From positions 37,693,340 to 37,757,339 of the forward strand of contig CM049322.1 in assembly GCA_026874595.1 (NCBI GenBank): DNA of 64,000 nt, read 5' to 3'. The stretch's first letter is position 1; each line of letters starts with the position of its first letter. Origin of the DNA: Sipunculus nudus. Lineage: Eukaryota > Annelida > Sipuncula > Golfingiida > Sipunculidae. The notes below the pieces were generated by a model. The model saw only the letters and a program-made list of their open reading frames with translations. It did not search any database and had not been told where the DNA came from. The translations under genes and the position numbers were made by a program. Positions 1 to 13,032 of the stretch are shown here, piece by piece.

Positions 1-1024
1 GTACCAGCTGGAGTGGGATTGTTATATATACAAGAAAAATAGAGAGTGTCTATAAAATAAGTAATTGTGAACATCCCTGACCTATGACCTTGGCCTTTTG
101 CCCATATCTCAACTGGATTTTTTCTAAATGATGGGTAACTACTAACCACTTAAATCTGGTGTAATTACTTGGCAACCAATGGGTGAATAACTTTGACCTG
201 CAACCTTTAACCTGCTGACCAGCTGACCCCAAAATCAATAAGTTATTTATTCAGGCAAAAAGACCCATAAATATGAAGTTTGAGTCAAACTGAGTGATGC
301 ATAGATGTAGCATATGTGAAAGACAGTTTTGGTTTAGGTTTGGGTTGAACAGTTATACTTGAAATATGCTCACAAGCATTTAGAACAATTAAATATTGTG
401 ACCTTGACCTTTGACTTTTTGACCTCAACATTTATAGGCTTCTTCTCTTGTTGGTAGGTAAGCCATATATGACAGATGGAAGGTACAGATTGAAAAGTTT
501 GCCTGAAAATGACTCCATGCAAGAAGTTGGTGCTGTGAACTTGACCTTTGACCTCAAAATCAACAGGTCTTTTCCCCTGTTAGCAGAGAAGCGATATCAG
601 TGCTGGAAGGTTTGGAATGAAAAGTCTAGCTTGAAATGTGGCCACAACCTTTTCAAAGAAGTGGACCCTGTGACCCTGACCTTTTGACCTAAAAAAAATA
701 TGGTTCTTCCCCTGTTGGTAGGTGAGCTGTATGTGAAAGATGGAAGGGTTGGGATGAAAATTTTGTCTCAAAGAGTTATTTCTGAGGGGTGCAAACACAC
801 CCCATAACTTTGAGAATATAGGTCGCAGTGACCTAATTTCACGTTTGCAAGGAGATCTTTTTATAACCTCTAAGACTGCATAGGGTTCATGGCCCTAGCC
901 CCTACGGTTACGATTTGTGCCCTGCTAACGGACGGTCGGCCGGCCGGACGGACAGACGGAAGGACGACGGACAAAGACCCATCGCTATAGCCCAGCATGA
1001 CTGAAAGTCAGCTGAGATAAAAAT
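1..1024 (+). repeat. family A repeat, copy 1 (3' part, cut by window edge)
   Basis: The sequence matches family A copies at 8590-9025/14661-15392 and 31752-32940 almost base for base, entering at the GTACCAGCTGGAGTGGGAT segment. It includes several TGACCTTTGACCT-type modules, an imperfect AGGTCGCAGTGACCT palindrome (820-834), then the conserved tail: GTGCCCTGCTAACGG, a GGACGG/GGCCGG-rich tract, ACGGACAAAGACCCATCG and CAGCTGAGATAAAA. It has no coding capacity. The 5' portion lies outside the window. A 15-base G run follows directly (1037-1051). Confidence 0.85.
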
Positions 1025-1087
1025 GGAAAAAAAATTGGGGGGGGGGGGGGGACTGATTGGTCTAACACAATGTTTTTATAACCTTTT

Positions 1088-1300
1088 TGAATTGAACAAA
1101 AACATATAACTTTAAATTCGCTGTGTTCTTCTTTTGGAATATTTCTAAACACGACACCTACAAGATAGCGATATTCTCCATATTATACATATCATGAATT
1201 GAACATAAAACACATAACTTTAAATTCGCTCTGTTCTTCTTTTGGAATATTTCTAAACACGACACCTACAAGATAGCGATATTCTCCATATCATACATAA
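1088..1300 (+). repeat. tandem duplication of a ~107-bp unit
   Basis: Two adjacent copies start at 1088 and 1195. Both run from TGAATTGAACA through TTTAAATTCGCT and TTCTTCTTTTGG to GATAGCGATATTCTCCATAT, and they differ at only a few positions. No coding potential is seen. The near identity implies a fairly recent local duplication. Confidence 0.85.
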
Positions 1301-2343
1301 ATATTTAAATCACATTACAAGGTAAATGTTAATTGATGGCCTATAGATATTTTAAATATTAATAATTTTTATAATATGCCTTTATCATAATATTTCAAAT
1401 AACCCCTTAAGGACACAATTTTCGATATAAAATTTAGATATTTCTGATAATATTCCATATTTGCTGGCAGTTCTTGATGAAGAGCTCCTGTTGTAAGATA
1501 TCAAAACTACGTATCAGCTCTCTTAATTATAATAGGATTTGCCCACTGATAAGCCACCCTTAAAGGGTAAAGAAGACTGTTCTGGGCACCGTGTAAAAAC
1601 ACCTCTTTTCTCGTGCTTGAATAATTCAGTGGCAAACGTCTGGTCGGCATTTGATTGAGTGTTGTTGATGTGCAAAGGGACTAAACTTTAATCGACATAA
1701 GGTGAAATCCAGTATATGTCGCGATTGTTCTAGTTCTCTGCTTATCACGTTTACAAATTGACTGGCGGCACATCTTTTGCCAAGTTATATCATTGATTGT
1801 GTATTAAAAAGTAAGTTTGGTTATTCACCTCATTAACGAATAAATAAATCACCATACAGGGTTCATCTCAATTAATGTTATAACGTGTATATTTAATTAT
1901 TAATTCAGATCACACCTTAAATTCCATTTTCTATATATATATATATATATTATATAAGTATGCTTATTTATGCTGGTGCACAAATTGTAATTGTATTTTG
2001 TTATCACTTTATGATTATCTGATGTGTTTATTTATATAAACTAGACACCATAGCGAATCAGGAGATTAAGAACATACTAAGATATTAACGGTGAATATAA
2101 TTTATACCGCTAGATCATGTCATGTCCAAGAACACAACAAAAGCACAGTCATGGCAAGCTTGACATTTTTTCCTAGCAAATCAGTTCCCCCTTTTTTCCT
2201 TGAACACTATCGTATGCGTCTGCAAAAAAACTGCTTTTGTGTTTCTACTGCCCAGATGTCGTTTATTCTTAATGATTTTTTTCTCATTTAGGGAGAGTGT
2301 AAGATTTAAATTATGTATCACCTCTCTTGATAAATAAGCGTAC
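1301..2343. other. AT-rich stretch, no supported gene
   Basis: This probably holds the 3' part of the CARD-RING gene on the minus strand, but no terminal exon is convincing. A good pyrimidine-rich acceptor on the minus strand ends at 1559. It opens a 9-codon phase-1 frame that reaches a stop at 1527-1529. A (TA)n microsatellite lies at 1932-1956. Confidence 0.4.
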
Positions 2344-2394
2344 CTTTGCCTTCAGATTTGCTATATTTTTGAAGACTTTCTCTTGATTTCTGGT
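2344..2394 (-). CDS. possible additional exon of the CARD-RING gene
   Basis: This is a second 51-bp segment that would be phase 1-1 if spliced. The donor reads AAAG|GTACGC, and the acceptor (TTGTTCAAG) is weak. In phase 1 it is open and encodes a charged, linker-like peptide (QKSRESLQKYSKSEGK). It lies 558 bp downstream of the RING exon on the same strand. No domain is visible, and the acceptor lacks a good pyrimidine tract, so this may be chance. Confidence 0.25.
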
Positions 2395-2951
2395 CTTGAA
2401 CAACATACAATTCTATACTAAACAACATACTGTTTTCATTTTTGAACAATGACTGAACATTGTAATATTGCAGAAGTTTCACATCGTAGAAGTGGTTTAA
2501 TTTTTTTTTCGCGACTGGATTGTGATAGATATTATGATGAAAGTGAACAAATTTTGTAAATGGTTTCGAAGGAAGAAACCTACAGTGTGTTTAAAATGTA
2601 GAATGCCTGTTCATTTGGCGTATTCTTAACCATTTGGCGTATTACTTGTATTCAAGATTCATTGAAGTTATGTTTGTTTTATTAATACGTATTGGCAATA
2701 ATTAGCGCATATGCAGCATATTCCGAAAAGTCGCCTTCTAAAACAAGGTCCAAAGCTCGCAGTAGTTTTCATGACTGGAATCGGCTAAGGTAAATTGAAT
2801 TAATGAAACTAAGTTGATTGCAGTCTAGATTTGAGAAATGAGACTCTTGATTTCATTGTGTATGTATTGGTAACTTTGTTTAGTTTATGTTTGCTGCATC
2901 CAAGAAAAGTTTAAATTGGTTCTGACTTAACGACACAATAATTGACCTCAC

Positions 2952-3104
2952 CTGTATCAAAACAAAGACGACAGAAATTGCTCTCTTTTACGCAATTCTT
3001 GCAGTAAGCATGCCGGCAACTGCTGTTAGTCAATCGGCTGAACTGTCCGATGTCATACTTATGACAACATATTGGGCAATTTTCCTCTGGTACCACATAA
3101 GTGT
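2952..3104 (-). CDS. CARD-RING gene, RING-finger exon (C3HC4 type)
   Basis: This 153-bp, phase 1-1 exon lies between an acceptor (TTTATTCCAG) and a strong donor (ACAG|GTGAGG). The frame is closed by a stop just upstream of the acceptor, as expected for an internal exon. It encodes all eight zinc ligands of a RING finger: NCPIC, then 16 residues, then CRHAYCKNC, six residues, and CRLC. The spacing C-x2-C-x16-C-x1-H-x2-C-x2-C-x6-C-x2-C fits the C3HC4 consensus. RING fingers usually act as E3 ubiquitin ligase modules that bind an E2 enzyme. With the upstream CARD, the architecture resembles the C-terminal half of cIAP-type proteins, but no BIR domain is visible. Ligase activity is inferred from the family only. 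Confidence 0.8.
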
Positions 3105-3143
3105 CTGGAATAAACTAAAATACATATGTATGTGTGTAGAAAC

Positions 3144-3293
3144 ATACGGTCCATGGGACACGACGCTCAGCTGGCAAGCATGAGATAATGGCCTGATTTT
3201 TACAACTGTTGTCTTATTTAGACGGAAGGACGGACGACGGACAAAGCGCCATTCCTATACCTTAATTGGCCTATTGTCAGCTGAGCTAAAAAA
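3144..3293 (+). mobile_element. 150-bp minimal derivative of the modular repeat
   Basis: The left end (GGTCCATGGGACACGACGCTCAGCTGGCAAGCATGA, cut short here at its core CCATGGGACACGACGCTCAG) corresponds to the 5' terminus of the long copies at 7321 and 30488. The right end (a GGACGGACGACGGACAAAG tract, then GTCAGCTGAGCTAAAA) corresponds to their 3' terminus. Only about 60 bp separate the two modules. The body of the repeat is missing, as in deletion derivatives of transposable elements. It lies 40 bp upstream of the RING exon's acceptor, inside an intron. Confidence 0.65.
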
Positions 3294-3940
3294 ATCACAA
3301 AACCTGCACTCACAAAAAGATTTCTAAGGTGGCTACCTAACAGACATAATGGATTTCTGACAGGTCTGACTTTTGATATCATACATCCTCCAATAAGAGA
3401 TCAAACTTGGATCATTTTCTCCAAAGAATGTTCTATTAATGAATTATAAAAACAATAAAAAAAGCATTATCAGATTTGAGAGCTCTCATATCATATATTT
3501 TTACTTGCAATTGTAAAAGGTGTAAGACCATTTTTTTAAATTATCACATTGCTTTTAGTGGGTTTAGTGGGTGTGAATAACTTTGACCTGCAATCCTTAA
3601 CCTCCTGACCAGCTGACCCTAAGATAAATTATTTATTTGTTCAAGCAAAAAGACCCAAAAATATGAAGTTTGAATCAAATCGTGTGATGCATAGATTGGG
3701 CATATGTGAAAGACTCGAAGCTTGAAATATGTTCAAAAGCATTTGGGACAATTAAGTACTGTGACCTTGACCTCTGACCTTTAGAATTTAACATCAATAG
3801 GGTTCTTTCCCTATTATTAGCCATCAATGGCAGATGGAAGGTAAAGGTTGAAAAGTTTGCCTTAAAATAACTCCACTCAAGCAGTGGGTGTGGTGAACTT
3901 GACCATTAAACTCAAAATCAAAAGGTCTTTTTTAATGAAT
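3294..3940 (+). repeat. diverged, internally deleted family A fragment
   Basis: Segments match family A in order: TTTCTAAGGTGGCTA and ATAATGGATTTCTGACA (compare 7950-7990), GTGAATAACTTTGACCTGCAA (compare 8770), AAGACCCAAAAATATGAAGTTTGA, and GACCTTGACCTCTGACC. Many substitutions and a missing middle mark it as older than the copies at 7.3 and 30.5 kb. It is non-coding. Confidence 0.7.
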
Positions 3941-5593
3941 GTAATAACATATTAATGTAACCTTCGTGTTTAGGAGCAAAATAGAATCACCATATTTTCA
4001 CTTCCCTTAAGTTTCTTTAGCCTCTAACCTCTTTCATATATTTATTAACAAAAAAAAAAAAAAACAACAAGTAATGGTTAAATAAATTCGTAAGTTTATG
4101 TTACATATACACTGCTCAATACCAATAGATGTATATACAATTCTATGCTTCCACATTATCAGGCCCGAATGTACCTTCACATTATCACGATCTCATTATA
4201 AGTTTCTGTGAGTAAACCTATAGTAGTTTCACATCTCGAGTAAAAAGTCAATCCTCCTCATAATATATCAGGCCTAGATGTATCTTCACATTATCACGAT
4301 GTCATTATAAGTTATCCTGGGAAAACCTATTACAGTTTCTGAAAAAAAATCAACCTCCACACAATACATCAATTTTATATGACATTTCCTGTAATATAAA
4401 TATGTTTAAGTTATCCAGAAAAAAAACTTTGATTTATGCAGATCCAATACTAATGAAGGTTTTCCCACGATACTTTTATGAGAAAAATCCGAAAAAAGGA
4501 TTAGATAAATAATGCTCACAATATTTCAGTGTGGAATGTCGTTTATAATCTTTTTGTTTTAGGTTAACGTTTGCTGATTATATTTAATAATTAACTTAAG
4601 AACATGTGACATACAGACTATCAACTCTCCGGTATGTGTCAGGATGAGCAATAAAGAGCAGGAATAGTACGAAGTATGTGTCGCCAACTATCAGGCAATT
4701 TGGAAAACAGTTTGTGAATGAAGCTTTCTCTTCCTCACTGAGTTTCAACCCTCCGGACGTCTATTATCAATGCCCCACGCCAAAATCTTGCCCTCAGGTT
4801 GTCTTTATAGGCCTGTTGAATTTGACCCCTGGCTATTCTTTTACAGTAAATCATCCTTACGAGTCAGGTCCTCAGCAAAAAAAGTGGTATTGTTTGCCGA
4901 CTTGTTCGCTCTGGCGTTCTTTAAGATTGTATTTCTAGTTTGTCTTTCAAGACACCTAAACATAATATGGCGACCCTTTCCTTGTTTTCTGCCTGTTCTG
5001 TGAGCCTATTTGAGTAGAGCTTAAACATCTGGTACACCGCTCTCAGCACCTTGAAATTTATGCTCAACAATCCATTTACTTACTATATTTCTGGAGTCCT
5101 CATTTAGTTTTCGGCTATTCCGATTAATCTAAGGTTGAATTCCTTGTACTTGTTGAGCGTGTGTCTTCTTGCTCTGTCTGTGATTAATCGCCCATGCTTT
5201 TTCCCGGCAGGAACTCTTCCAACACTTTTGAACTGGTCGTATTTTTCCTTGTTTTACCCATTTTTGGTGTGTTTTTTTAGGATATATGAGGCAGCACTTG
5301 CTATTTTTTTCTCTATTGATGCAGGAGCTCTTGAATACATGTCGTAGTAGTTGCGCATGCGCATATCCTATCAATGAAAATATTTGGCATTATGCAATAC
5401 TTATTATGAGGTATTATTACTTGGCTAATTATACTAAGTAAAGTGTGATATCCAGAATTTGGGTTTGCTGACTTTCCATCAAGGTAAAAATCAGCAAAAT
5501 CAGCACACAATATTTGGGACAATAATGGGCTGATTTTATCAGGAAGAAAGCTATATGGGAGGGATGGTAACAATGATTAAATGAATGACATAC
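3941..5593. other. intronic stretch with a ~110-bp tandem repeat at 4141-4365
   Basis: A poly(A)-rich run lies near 4048-4064. Between 4141 and 4365 a unit of about 110 bp recurs roughly twice (ATATATCAGGCC / ATTATCAGGCC, CTTCACATTATCACGAT, CATTATAAGTT). The rest is AT-rich with short chance frames only. It is intron of the minus-strand CARD-RING gene if that model is right. Confidence 0.5.
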
Positions 5594-5644
5594 CTTTCAG
5601 TTTAGACGTTGATGTAACTGGAGAGACCTCCTTTCGTCTAAGAT
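5594..5644 (-). CDS. CARD-RING gene, short linker exon
   Basis: This 51-bp exon is bounded by a textbook acceptor (a T run followed by CAG) and a near-consensus donor, AAAG|GTATGT. In phase 1 it is open and encodes a basic, Ser/Thr-rich linker (LRRKEVSPVTSTSKLK), with an Asp codon formed at each junction (G+AT before it, G+AC after it). It is symmetric (1-1), so it can be skipped or included without changing frame. It has no domain of its own. Its assignment to this gene rests on strand, order, phase and splice-site quality. A pair of splice-like signals around an open 51 bp could arise by chance, so confidence is lower than for the domain exons. Confidence 0.6.
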
Positions 5645-5963
5645 CTGAAAAAAAAAATGATCAAGACTTAAACCAGGCAAAGACAGATGGTATAAGATAA
5701 AGAATTACTCGAAATCATTTGGTCTGAAATAGGAATTATTAATTAAAGAGTTATAATTCAAAGAAATATGTCAAATCACAATAAAGTTTTTGAAAGAATA
5801 AGTTGACCCCGTCTTCTCCTATGGTTTGATTGTAACAAACCAATATGTAAAATGTGATATATTATCATGAATAAATGGATATGTAATAATAACAGTTTTC
5901 CGGGTAGACTGAATTTTATAGCCTTTGAAGATATATAGCCACATGATAGTGGGAGACAAGTGA

Positions 5964-7290
5964 CACATGCGTCATGACGCTCAGCTACAAAGCATGACCT
6001 GCGACATCATGGGCTTCAAACCTTTCAGTCCAATTTTTTAAGAACCCATTTGCCAATTTTGTTGAAAATTCTACGATGACAATAATATATATCACAAAAG
6101 TCTGGTTAAAATACAGTGAATTGATGCTCTGAGGCAAAAGGTATGGTTTTTGAGCTATGAGGAACTAAAAGAGGTTTTCAAAAGAAACATCACACATATA
6201 CGATCAAAAGATATAGCAAACTAAGGACCCATGGGTCTCGACGCTCAGCTGAATGTGTCTATAAGTATATTTTTAAAGAAATATCCTTGAACTTGCAGCA
6301 TATATATTATTGTAACAATCCCTAAAAAAGGACCTCGACCTCTGACCAGGAAACTTAAAAATCTACAGATTTCTTTACTTTGGGCAAGTAAGCCATATGT
6401 GAAAGATGGAGAGTTTCGGAGGGAAGGTTTGATTTACAGTGCATCTAAATTCTTTTAAAAGTTGTGACCTTCACCTGTGACCTCTGGATCCTGAAAATCA
6501 ATATGAATTTACTTAAGTTGTAGGGCTTTATTAAATCAAGTTTGAAGCCAATCTGCCTTTCCAAAGCAGAATTATCATCTATAAACTAATTTGTGAACGG
6601 ATGGGCCCTGTGACCGTGACCTTTGACGCGATGACCCCGAAATCGAACAGAATCTTCCCGTATTTACAGGTGAGCAATATCTTAAAGATGGACGGTTTGT
6701 GATGAAAAGTTTGACTTCAATTGCATATGCATTCCTTTTATAGAAATGAGTCATGTGACTTTGACCTTTTGACCCCAAATCCATTTATGCACTCCCAACA
6801 ATGGACCGTTGGACCCCAAAATCGACAAGGTTCTGACTTTAGTGGTGAGTCATATTTCTAAGTTAACTTGGAAAGCAATATGTCAAACTAAGCTGGAGTT
6901 ATCATCTGGAAATTAATTTGTGAATAGATTGCCCCTGTGGCCTTGACCTTGAGACCCCAAAATCATTTGTATTCACCCATACTGGCAAGTCAGCTAAATG
7001 CACAAAATGGAAAGTTTGGGATGAAAAGCTTGGATTAAAATGCAGCCATAATATTTTAATTGACTGAGTCCTGTGACCTTGACCTTTGACCTCATATTGG
7101 TTCTTGCTTTAGTGTTGGGCCATATGTAAGTCAATATGTTATCATCTTGAAACAAATTTATGTGGAGAGACGGATGGACAGACAGATAGACAAACAGACA
7201 GACAGGCAGGATGATTACTGTAGAGCATCCGATTGTAATCGATAAACACACCAGGTTCTGGGACACTAAATGTAATCACAGCTGAGAAAC
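5964..7290 (+). repeat. diverged relative of the modular repeat with TGACC modules
   Basis: It opens with ACAAGTGACACATGCGTCATGACGCTCAG-type sequence, the family 5' terminus with two changes in its palindrome. A second 5'-like terminus (GACCCATGGGTCTCGACG) lies at 6226. The body has about five degenerate modules with GTGACCTTGACCTTTGACC-like cores and AAGTTTGAAATCC/ATCATCT phrases. It ends in a worn GGATGGACAGACAGATAGACA tract and CACAGCTGAGAAAC. No coding frame is supported. The divergence suggests it is older than family A copy 2, which starts 30 bp further on. Confidence 0.7.
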
Positions 7291-7320
7291 TGACATGATT
7301 GTTGTCATTTTATAGTAAAA

Positions 7321-9025
7321 ACAAGTGACCCATGGGTCATGACGCTCAGCTGCCAAGCATGACCTGTGACATCATGGACTGAGATTCACAACTTCCAGTC
7401 AAATTTTGAAGAACCAATTTGCCAATTTTATGAAAATTTTCTATGACAACAGAAATATATATCACCTATGTCTGGTTAAAACACAGTGAATTGATGGTCT
7501 GAGGAAAATGCATGATTGTTAAGCTATCAGGAACTATTCCAACAGCTTGCTTGAAACCTGTCAGTCTCAAAAGGAACCCCACAAAGGGCAAATATAAGAT
7601 CAAAATATATAGCAAAAATCAAGGAAATACATGCAAGAATTATTGAGAAACAGGTGCTTCTATATGAATTTTTATTCAATACAAGCCAACTGTACTGCAC
7701 TTTTATAAATGATTGTAATATTTATTCAGAAATATTTGACCCAATCCTTTACAAGATTACATAAATATACATCCAACTGCATTCACTTTAACTGTTCTTG
7801 AGATAATATGATCAAAAGGAATTAAAAGATGGTTGCCTGGTGGCCATATTGGACTTCTGACAAGTCTGAAATCAGACAACAAACATTCTCTAAATCGGAC
7901 CAAACATTAAAGAAAAATTACTGAAACTGCACTGAAGGAAGAATTTCTAAGGTGGCTAACTGGCAGACATAATGGATTTCTGACAAGTATGACATTTGAT
8001 ATCCCACATTCTCCAATAAGAGACCAAACTTGGGGCAAATTATCCAGTTATGAATGCCCAAAATAATTCAAAAGGCATGTCCAGGCCGTCATATCAGATT
8101 TATAGATATGCAATTGTAAAAAGTGTAAGTCCAATATTTTTTATTATCACTCTGCTTTTCAATGGGGTCAGCAGGGTAGGTAAACTGCCAAACCTGAAAG
8201 AAAAGAAATGCAGAAAGCATGACTAAGTGTCTTGAAATAAAACAAAAAGCCATCCTAAATCAAGGTACACATCCACATATTATGAGAACAAACACTTGCT
8301 TTTATATGTGGTGATATATATTAAAATATTCAGATATCTAGGAAACTAAGTTAATTGCTAGGATTCCATAAAATAAACTGCAAAATGTTCCCATCATCTT
8401 ATAAATCAGTAGCTAAACACTAATACTATACTCTCATAGTCTTAATGCCTGGCTGAAGCATTCTGACAACAATGTTTTTGTTATGAAGTAACGAGGTACT
8501 TATCACTGAGCCTTATCACTTAATAGGCTGATACAAAAGGGAGTCATATGTCACCAGTGTCACTCACAATTACAGCCACACAGGGAGATGTACCAGCTGG
8601 AGTGGGATGGTTATATATACAAGAAAAATAGAGATAGTCTATAAAATAAGTAATTGTGAACATCCCTGACCTATGACCTTGGCCTTTTGCCCATATATCA
8701 ACTGGATTCTTTATAAATGATGGGTAACTACTAACCACTTAAATCTGTTGTAATTACTTGGCAACCAATGGGTGAATAACTTTGACCTGCAACCTTTAAC
8801 CTGCTGACCAACTGACCCCAAAATCAATAAGTTATTTATTCAAGCAAAAAGACCCATAAATATGAAGTTTGAGTCAAACTGAGTGATGCATAGATGTGGC
8901 ATATGTGAAAGACTGAAGGTTTGGGTTGAACAGTTACACTTGAAATATGCTCACAAGCATTTAGAACAATTAAATATTGTGACCTTGACCTTTGACTTTT
9001 TGACCTCAACATCAATAGGCTTCTT
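7321..9025 (+). mobile_element. family A repeat, copy 2, left part (interrupted by LINE-1)
   Basis: This part begins at the canonical 5' end ACAAGTGACCCATGGGTCA and aligns with 30488-32190 throughout. It stops at 9013-9025 (CAATAGGCTTCTT), and the repeat resumes with the same 13 bases at 14648-14660. Without the LINE the copy would be about 2.44 kb, against 2.45 kb for copy 3. It has no open frame of note. Internal phrases (GGTGGCTAACTGGCAGACATA, TTTGACCTGCAACC) recur in fragments across the window. Confidence 0.85.
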
Positions 9026-9238
9026 TTTTTTTTTTTTTTTTTTTTCTTTTTTTTCGCCTCAGATTTTTTTCTTTGACTTAAAAGTTCACTTGATATTTCA
9101 TCATAGGCGATATTTTTTTTTAATGTCAAACAAACAATCAATTACAAATACTTATACATAGTTCAAGGTACATTGTGATACAAGTTATGTTTCTCATTAT
9201 CAGACCATACATATTATGATGGTACTCATATATAATTT

Positions 9239-12200
9239 TCAGTTTTTACTCATATTTTTCAATTCACCCCATTTTTTGTAATGCGTATTTAGAATTCCCC
9301 TTTTATTAGCTATGTATCTTTCAACATTTTCAATATCCATTAATTTACTTTTAAATACAGCAAACAAAGCAGAATGATAGCCCTCTCTTTCTTTATACAA
9401 GACATATTTGTACAGCAGCAAAATTTGATTAATTAACATGTTATCTTCACCAACTGGTATCATGCCATATATAATTAAAGATGGTGATATTGGTGGAAAA
9501 TTCACATTATACTTCTGTAACCAGGATGTTATTTTCAGGTAAAAGTTCTTAGCAACCATACAGTCAAGAAATGTATGTAGTATCTTTTCTCTTTGCTCAA
9601 AACAATATGAACATTGAGGGGTTTCCTTTAAATTCCACTTATACAACAGATCATTTAGAGGAATGTAGTTATTTAATATTTTATATTGAAACTCTCTAAG
9701 ATGAGTGTCTAAGGTACTTTTATATATTCCACTATAAACATGTTCCCATTTCAACTCGATACTGTTTTCTTGGTTTTTATTATCCCATACTTTCTGAGCT
9801 GTAGGAGTTTCCCATATTTTCTCCACCAAAGTCTTATATATATCTCTAGCATTTAATGTATCCAATTTCTCTAAACCATTCACAGTTACAACACTGTCAA
9901 CTTCACTTCCTTCATCATGTATATGTTCATACCCTGTAAACCTGTCTCTCCAAGTTTTTGGAATAGCCCGTTTTAATGCCATCCAAAACATATAATCAAT
10001 GTGATTCATACATATATTCTTCTCCCGTATTTTTTCCCATGGCTTCCACTTTCCATCATAATTTACCAGGTCTTTTATATAATATAATTTGCTACTTACA
10101 TAATGTTTGTTGTATAGAGATCTGTTATTAATCTTTATATATTGATTATTCCACAAGCTTTGATATATGACATCTTCTGTCGATTCGGGTATAACTGATA
10201 CATATGAAGCCCATTCCTCTAAACATTTCAAATAAAATCTTGGCAATCCTTTGGGTAACACATTCATATCAAAGTTTCCTCTTATACAGTTCAATCCGCC
10301 TATCTTCCTTAATCTGAAATTTTACTACTGGCAGATTCTTCTGAACACAAAATGCGTTTAATCCACACTATTCTTTGTGTCTTTATTTTGCATTCAATGT
10401 CTGGAAAATTGATCCCCCCTTTCTCATACTGACCAATAATGGTTGCATATTTTACTTTAGGCCTCTTAGCCCTCCAAATAAAGTCACAGAGTAGTCTTTT
10501 TAAATTCTTTACTGTAGTATTTGGTGGTACTAACATATTAGTTACATAAAGAAGTTTTGTAATTGCCAATGAGCGTACCACCTCTGCTCTGCCATATATT
10601 GTTAGTGTTCTGCTTTTCCACATGTTTAATGTGGTTGCTAAGTTGTGTTCAACCCTCTTGAAATTGTTTTTGTACACCAAATCATCATTGTATGAAAAAT
10701 AAATCCCAAGTATTTTCATGGTTGACACTGTAAGGTTGATCCATTTCAGATTAAAATTCTCAAATACCTTATCTTTTATTGACCCAATACAAGTTGCCTC
10801 TGACTTTGTACGATTCATTTTAAGTGAAGAATAATATTCAAACATTTGCAGCACTTCAAGAACCTTGCTCAATGAATCAACATCCTTAACTAAAACAGTT
10901 GTGTCATCTGCAAACATACACATTTTGACAGTGGTATTTCCAATCTGTATTCCATGAATATCTTTATCTTGTCTTATCATTATAGCCAATATTTCAATAA
11001 CAATTATAAATAAATATGCAGCCAGTGGGTCACCCTGTCTAGTTCCTCTTTCCAACTGAAAATAACCTGTTGTGAATCCATTATTCATAACTGAACTCTG
11101 TATATCGTAATGTAATATCTTTACCCATCTAAGAAATGAATCACTGAAACCAAAGTATTTTAAAGCTGCCAAAATAAAATCATGATCTACACTGTCAAAA
11201 GCCGATTCTAAATCAGCTGCAAACATAATCCCTGGGAGTTTCTCTTCAGCAGTATAGTACATTATATCCCAAATCAATCTTATAGGTTCTCCTATATATC
11301 GACCTTTTATAAATGCATACTGATCAGGCTGTATAATTTTCTGCAGATATTTTTCAATGCGCTTTACTAAAACCTTGCTTATTATTTTTACATCAACATT
11401 CAACAAGCTGATCGGTCTCCAGGCATTCAAATGGTTTAAATCCTTTCCTGGTTTAGGAATTAATTTTACAAGAGCTTGTTTTTGTGTTGATGTCAACGAT
11501 CCAGTATCATAGTTTTCATTTACACATTCAGTTAAACACTGTCCAAGATCATCAAATAATGCTAGATAGAATTCTTTTGTCAAACCGTCATTTCCTGGAG
11601 TTTTGTTATTTTTCATTGATTTTAAACATGTATACACCTCACTTTTTGTGATGTTTGCCCCACATGACTCAGCTTCCATCTCATTAAGTTTATACATTGG
11701 CGCTTGGAGTCTTAGAAAAAAATCTTGCAACTCAGTTTCATCACATGAAACTTTTTTCCTATATTTATCTTCAAATGTGTTTTTAATAAATCTCATAATA
11801 TCTTTGGAATCTATAATATATTCACCATAACAATATAATTGTCTTATTACAGAGTTATTTTTATTTCTTTTCTCAAGGTTTAAAAAATACCTAGACCCCT
11901 TTTCTCCCTGTTGCAGCCACTGAGCTCTTGACCTGATTATAACTCCTCGTGTGATGTTGTCATAATGTTCCTGTAACTTTTGCTTTGTTGTGTGGTATAA
12001 ATCCTGCATTTCAGGTGTATCAGAACATCTTAATTCTTGTTCAAGTTTAGCCACTTTATTTTCCAACCAGACTTTATTTTCTCTGAGTCGTTTAGCCTTT
12101 AATTTACTATACTGTATCGTGAACTCTCTAATTTTATATTTTAGATATTCCCATTTTGTCTTTGCCTTTTCAGTATTCATTTCCTGTTTCCATTCACTGA

Positions 12201-13032
12201 TGTTTTCCTTAATCAATTTCAAATATTCAGTATCATTTAATAATTCATTGTTCATACACCAGTGAGAAGGTCCCATTTTGTTATCTTTGCTGAAGTTTAC
12301 ATATATTAATACTGCTGAATGGTCTGTGCTAACAGATGGAATTATATCACATTTTGTAACAAAAGACTGCAAAGTGTTTGTTATTAAAAAATAATCTAGA
12401 CGTCTCTGAATTAAAGGAGTATTTGATCGCCAAGTAAAGGCTTTTATGTATTCATGTTTAAGACGCCATATATCACACAGGTTTAAAGCTTCCATGATGG
12501 TAGTTATTTTATTGACAGGATTATGTTTAACAGTGGTCCTTCCTCCATCTGCGTCAAGTTCTGTAAGATGAACATTAAAGTCACCACCCCATATAATCTG
12601 TACATCTGTTTCCATAGTCAGTTTTGACATTTCAGTGGGGATCATTTCATAAAATTCGACTTGCTGAGTTTCATGGTTTGGGGCATATATGTTTACAAGT
12701 AGACAGTGCAAACCATTAATTTCACATTCCACAATGATATACCTCCCAGGAAGATCTATAGATTTATTAATTTCTCTGAATTCCAGATTCTTGCCAATTA
12801 ATGTACATACACCACAAGACTTTGAATTTCCATGTGAAAAATACATTACTCCTCGCCACTGATTGGACCATGTACTCTCGTCCTGTTTTGTACAGTGGCA
12901 TTCTTGTAAAAAGCTTACACCATTATAACTATTGTGTTTAACTAACCAATTTAAGATTTGTCTTCTCTTCATATATTTTCTTATTCCCCTGACGTTTAAT
13001 GAGAGGACTTGGAATTTAATATTATCTGCCAT
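9239..13032 (-). pseudogene. LINE-1 ORF2: endonuclease-reverse transcriptase with one frameshift
   Basis: The first 907 codons (13032-10309) hold an APE-type endonuclease: N13 in SLNVRG, E44 in LQECH, GGDFN at 149-153, RLDYF at 211-215 and TDH at 236-238. They also hold a reverse transcriptase: WRPISLLN near 539, DLESAFD near 607-613, RGTRQGDPL near 662-670 and FADD at 707-710. Near 10309-10325 a one-base slip (-1 or +2) closes the frame. The alternative frame continues directly with FRLRKIGGLNC and runs to 9239, including a Cys-His knuckle (CSYC, then H and C). Repaired in principle, the protein would be about 1270 residues, a normal length for the clade. All catalytic motifs are intact, so this single slip is the only visible ORF2 lesion. 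Confidence 0.88.
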
